The position numbers and the translations under genes were made by a program. Under the pieces are notes generated by a model that had not been told where the DNA came from, ran no database searches, and saw nothing but the letters and a program-made list of their open reading frames with translations. 5,441 nt of DNA from an uncultured Selenomonadaceae bacterium (lineage in GTDB: Bacteria; Bacillota; Negativicutes; Selenomonadales; Selenomonadaceae), in the NCBI GenBank assembly GCA_945637225.1, contig CALZDE010000150.1, positions 1 to 5,441 of the forward strand, in the 5' to 3' direction. Of the stretch, positions 5,359 through 5,441 are shown in pieces; position 1 is the first letter of the stretch, and each line of letters begins with the position of its first letter.

Positions 5359-5402
5359 ATACGAATTGAATTTTATGGTAATTTATTTTAGGAGCAGAAA
5401 AA

Positions 5403-5441
5403 ATGATTTTACAGGATTTACAGCTCGGTCAGGAAATAACT
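5403..5441 (+). CDS. Start of an unidentified gene, cut by the window edge
   Basis: ATG at 5403 is preceded by AGGAG (5390-5394) at 8-nt spacing and by its own strong promoter. Thirteen codons are visible (MILQDLQLGQEIT) and the frame is open to the edge. The fragment is too short to assign a family; it is not a signal peptide or membrane segment. Separate promoter and two terminators upstream show that it is not part of the sucrose operon. Confidence 0.7.
   Translation, partial: MILQDLQLGQEIT

Larger units (their letters stand above)
5030..5402. other. Gene-poor interval holding regulatory and RNA elements
   Basis: No credible protein gene lies in these 373 bases. They hold, in order, a promoter with an operator (5049-5102), a putative small RNA ending at a terminator (5171-5206), an AT-rich stretch with nothing convincing (5207-5278), a second terminator-like hairpin (5279-5309) and the promoter of the gene at 5403. 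An ATG at 5114 opens only a 10-codon frame (MISPLLILYL) without a Shine-Dalgarno site. Confidence 0.7.

Noticed and set aside
1..5441. Mobile elements, CRISPR arrays, tRNA or rRNA genes
   Set aside because: No transposase or integrase motifs, no regularly spaced direct repeats, and no cloverleaf or rRNA-like sequence seen on either strand.

Overview
The window reads as a chromosomal stretch of a low-GC (roughly 40% by eye) Bacillota-type bacterium. Shine-Dalgarno sites are strong and purine-rich, promoters are sigma-70/sigma-A-like with AT-rich flanks, and intrinsic terminators are short. An H+-coupled LacY/CscB-type disaccharide permease instead of a phosphotransferase system would fit a member of the Negativicutes (Selenomonadales), but the genus cannot be fixed from the sequence and this placement is an inference.

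Layout, all on the + strand. Bases 2-88 look like the tail of an upstream gene, possibly a LysR-type regulator. A promoter (95-124) precedes a cytoplasmic L-asparaginase (ansA-like, 171-1112). A LacI-family repressor follows (1172-2146) and ends in an intrinsic terminator whose left arm is made of its own last codons. Then comes a sucrose-utilisation operon: a strong promoter (2214-2242), three phased operator-like sites (2247-2320), a GH32 sucrose hydrolase/invertase (2354-3823) and, 15 nt later, a 12-TM oligosaccharide:H+ symporter resembling E. coli CscB (3839-5029). The gene-poor end (5030-5402) holds a second, nearly identical promoter-plus-operator module, a terminator about 120 nt downstream of it, a second terminator-like hairpin, and the promoter of a gene that starts at 5403 and is cut by the window edge.

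How the genes work together (inference from families and order): the permease imports unphosphorylated sucrose with a proton, the GH32 enzyme splits it in the cytoplasm to glucose and fructose, and the LacI-type protein represses the operon through the repeated operators until sugar appears. The arrangement resembles the cscR/cscA/cscB logic of non-PTS sucrose use; no fructokinase gene is visible here. The asparaginase has no evident link to sucrose and may only be a neighbour.

The most interesting element is the orphan module at 5041-5206. A promoter and operator matching those of the sucrose operon drive no recognisable protein gene, but a short transcript that would end at a perfect 11-bp terminator. 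Both predicted loops of that transcript expose UCCCC, a motif type that Gram-positive small RNAs use to bind Shine-Dalgarno sequences. It is a candidate sugar-regulated small RNA made from the operon's 3' UTR.
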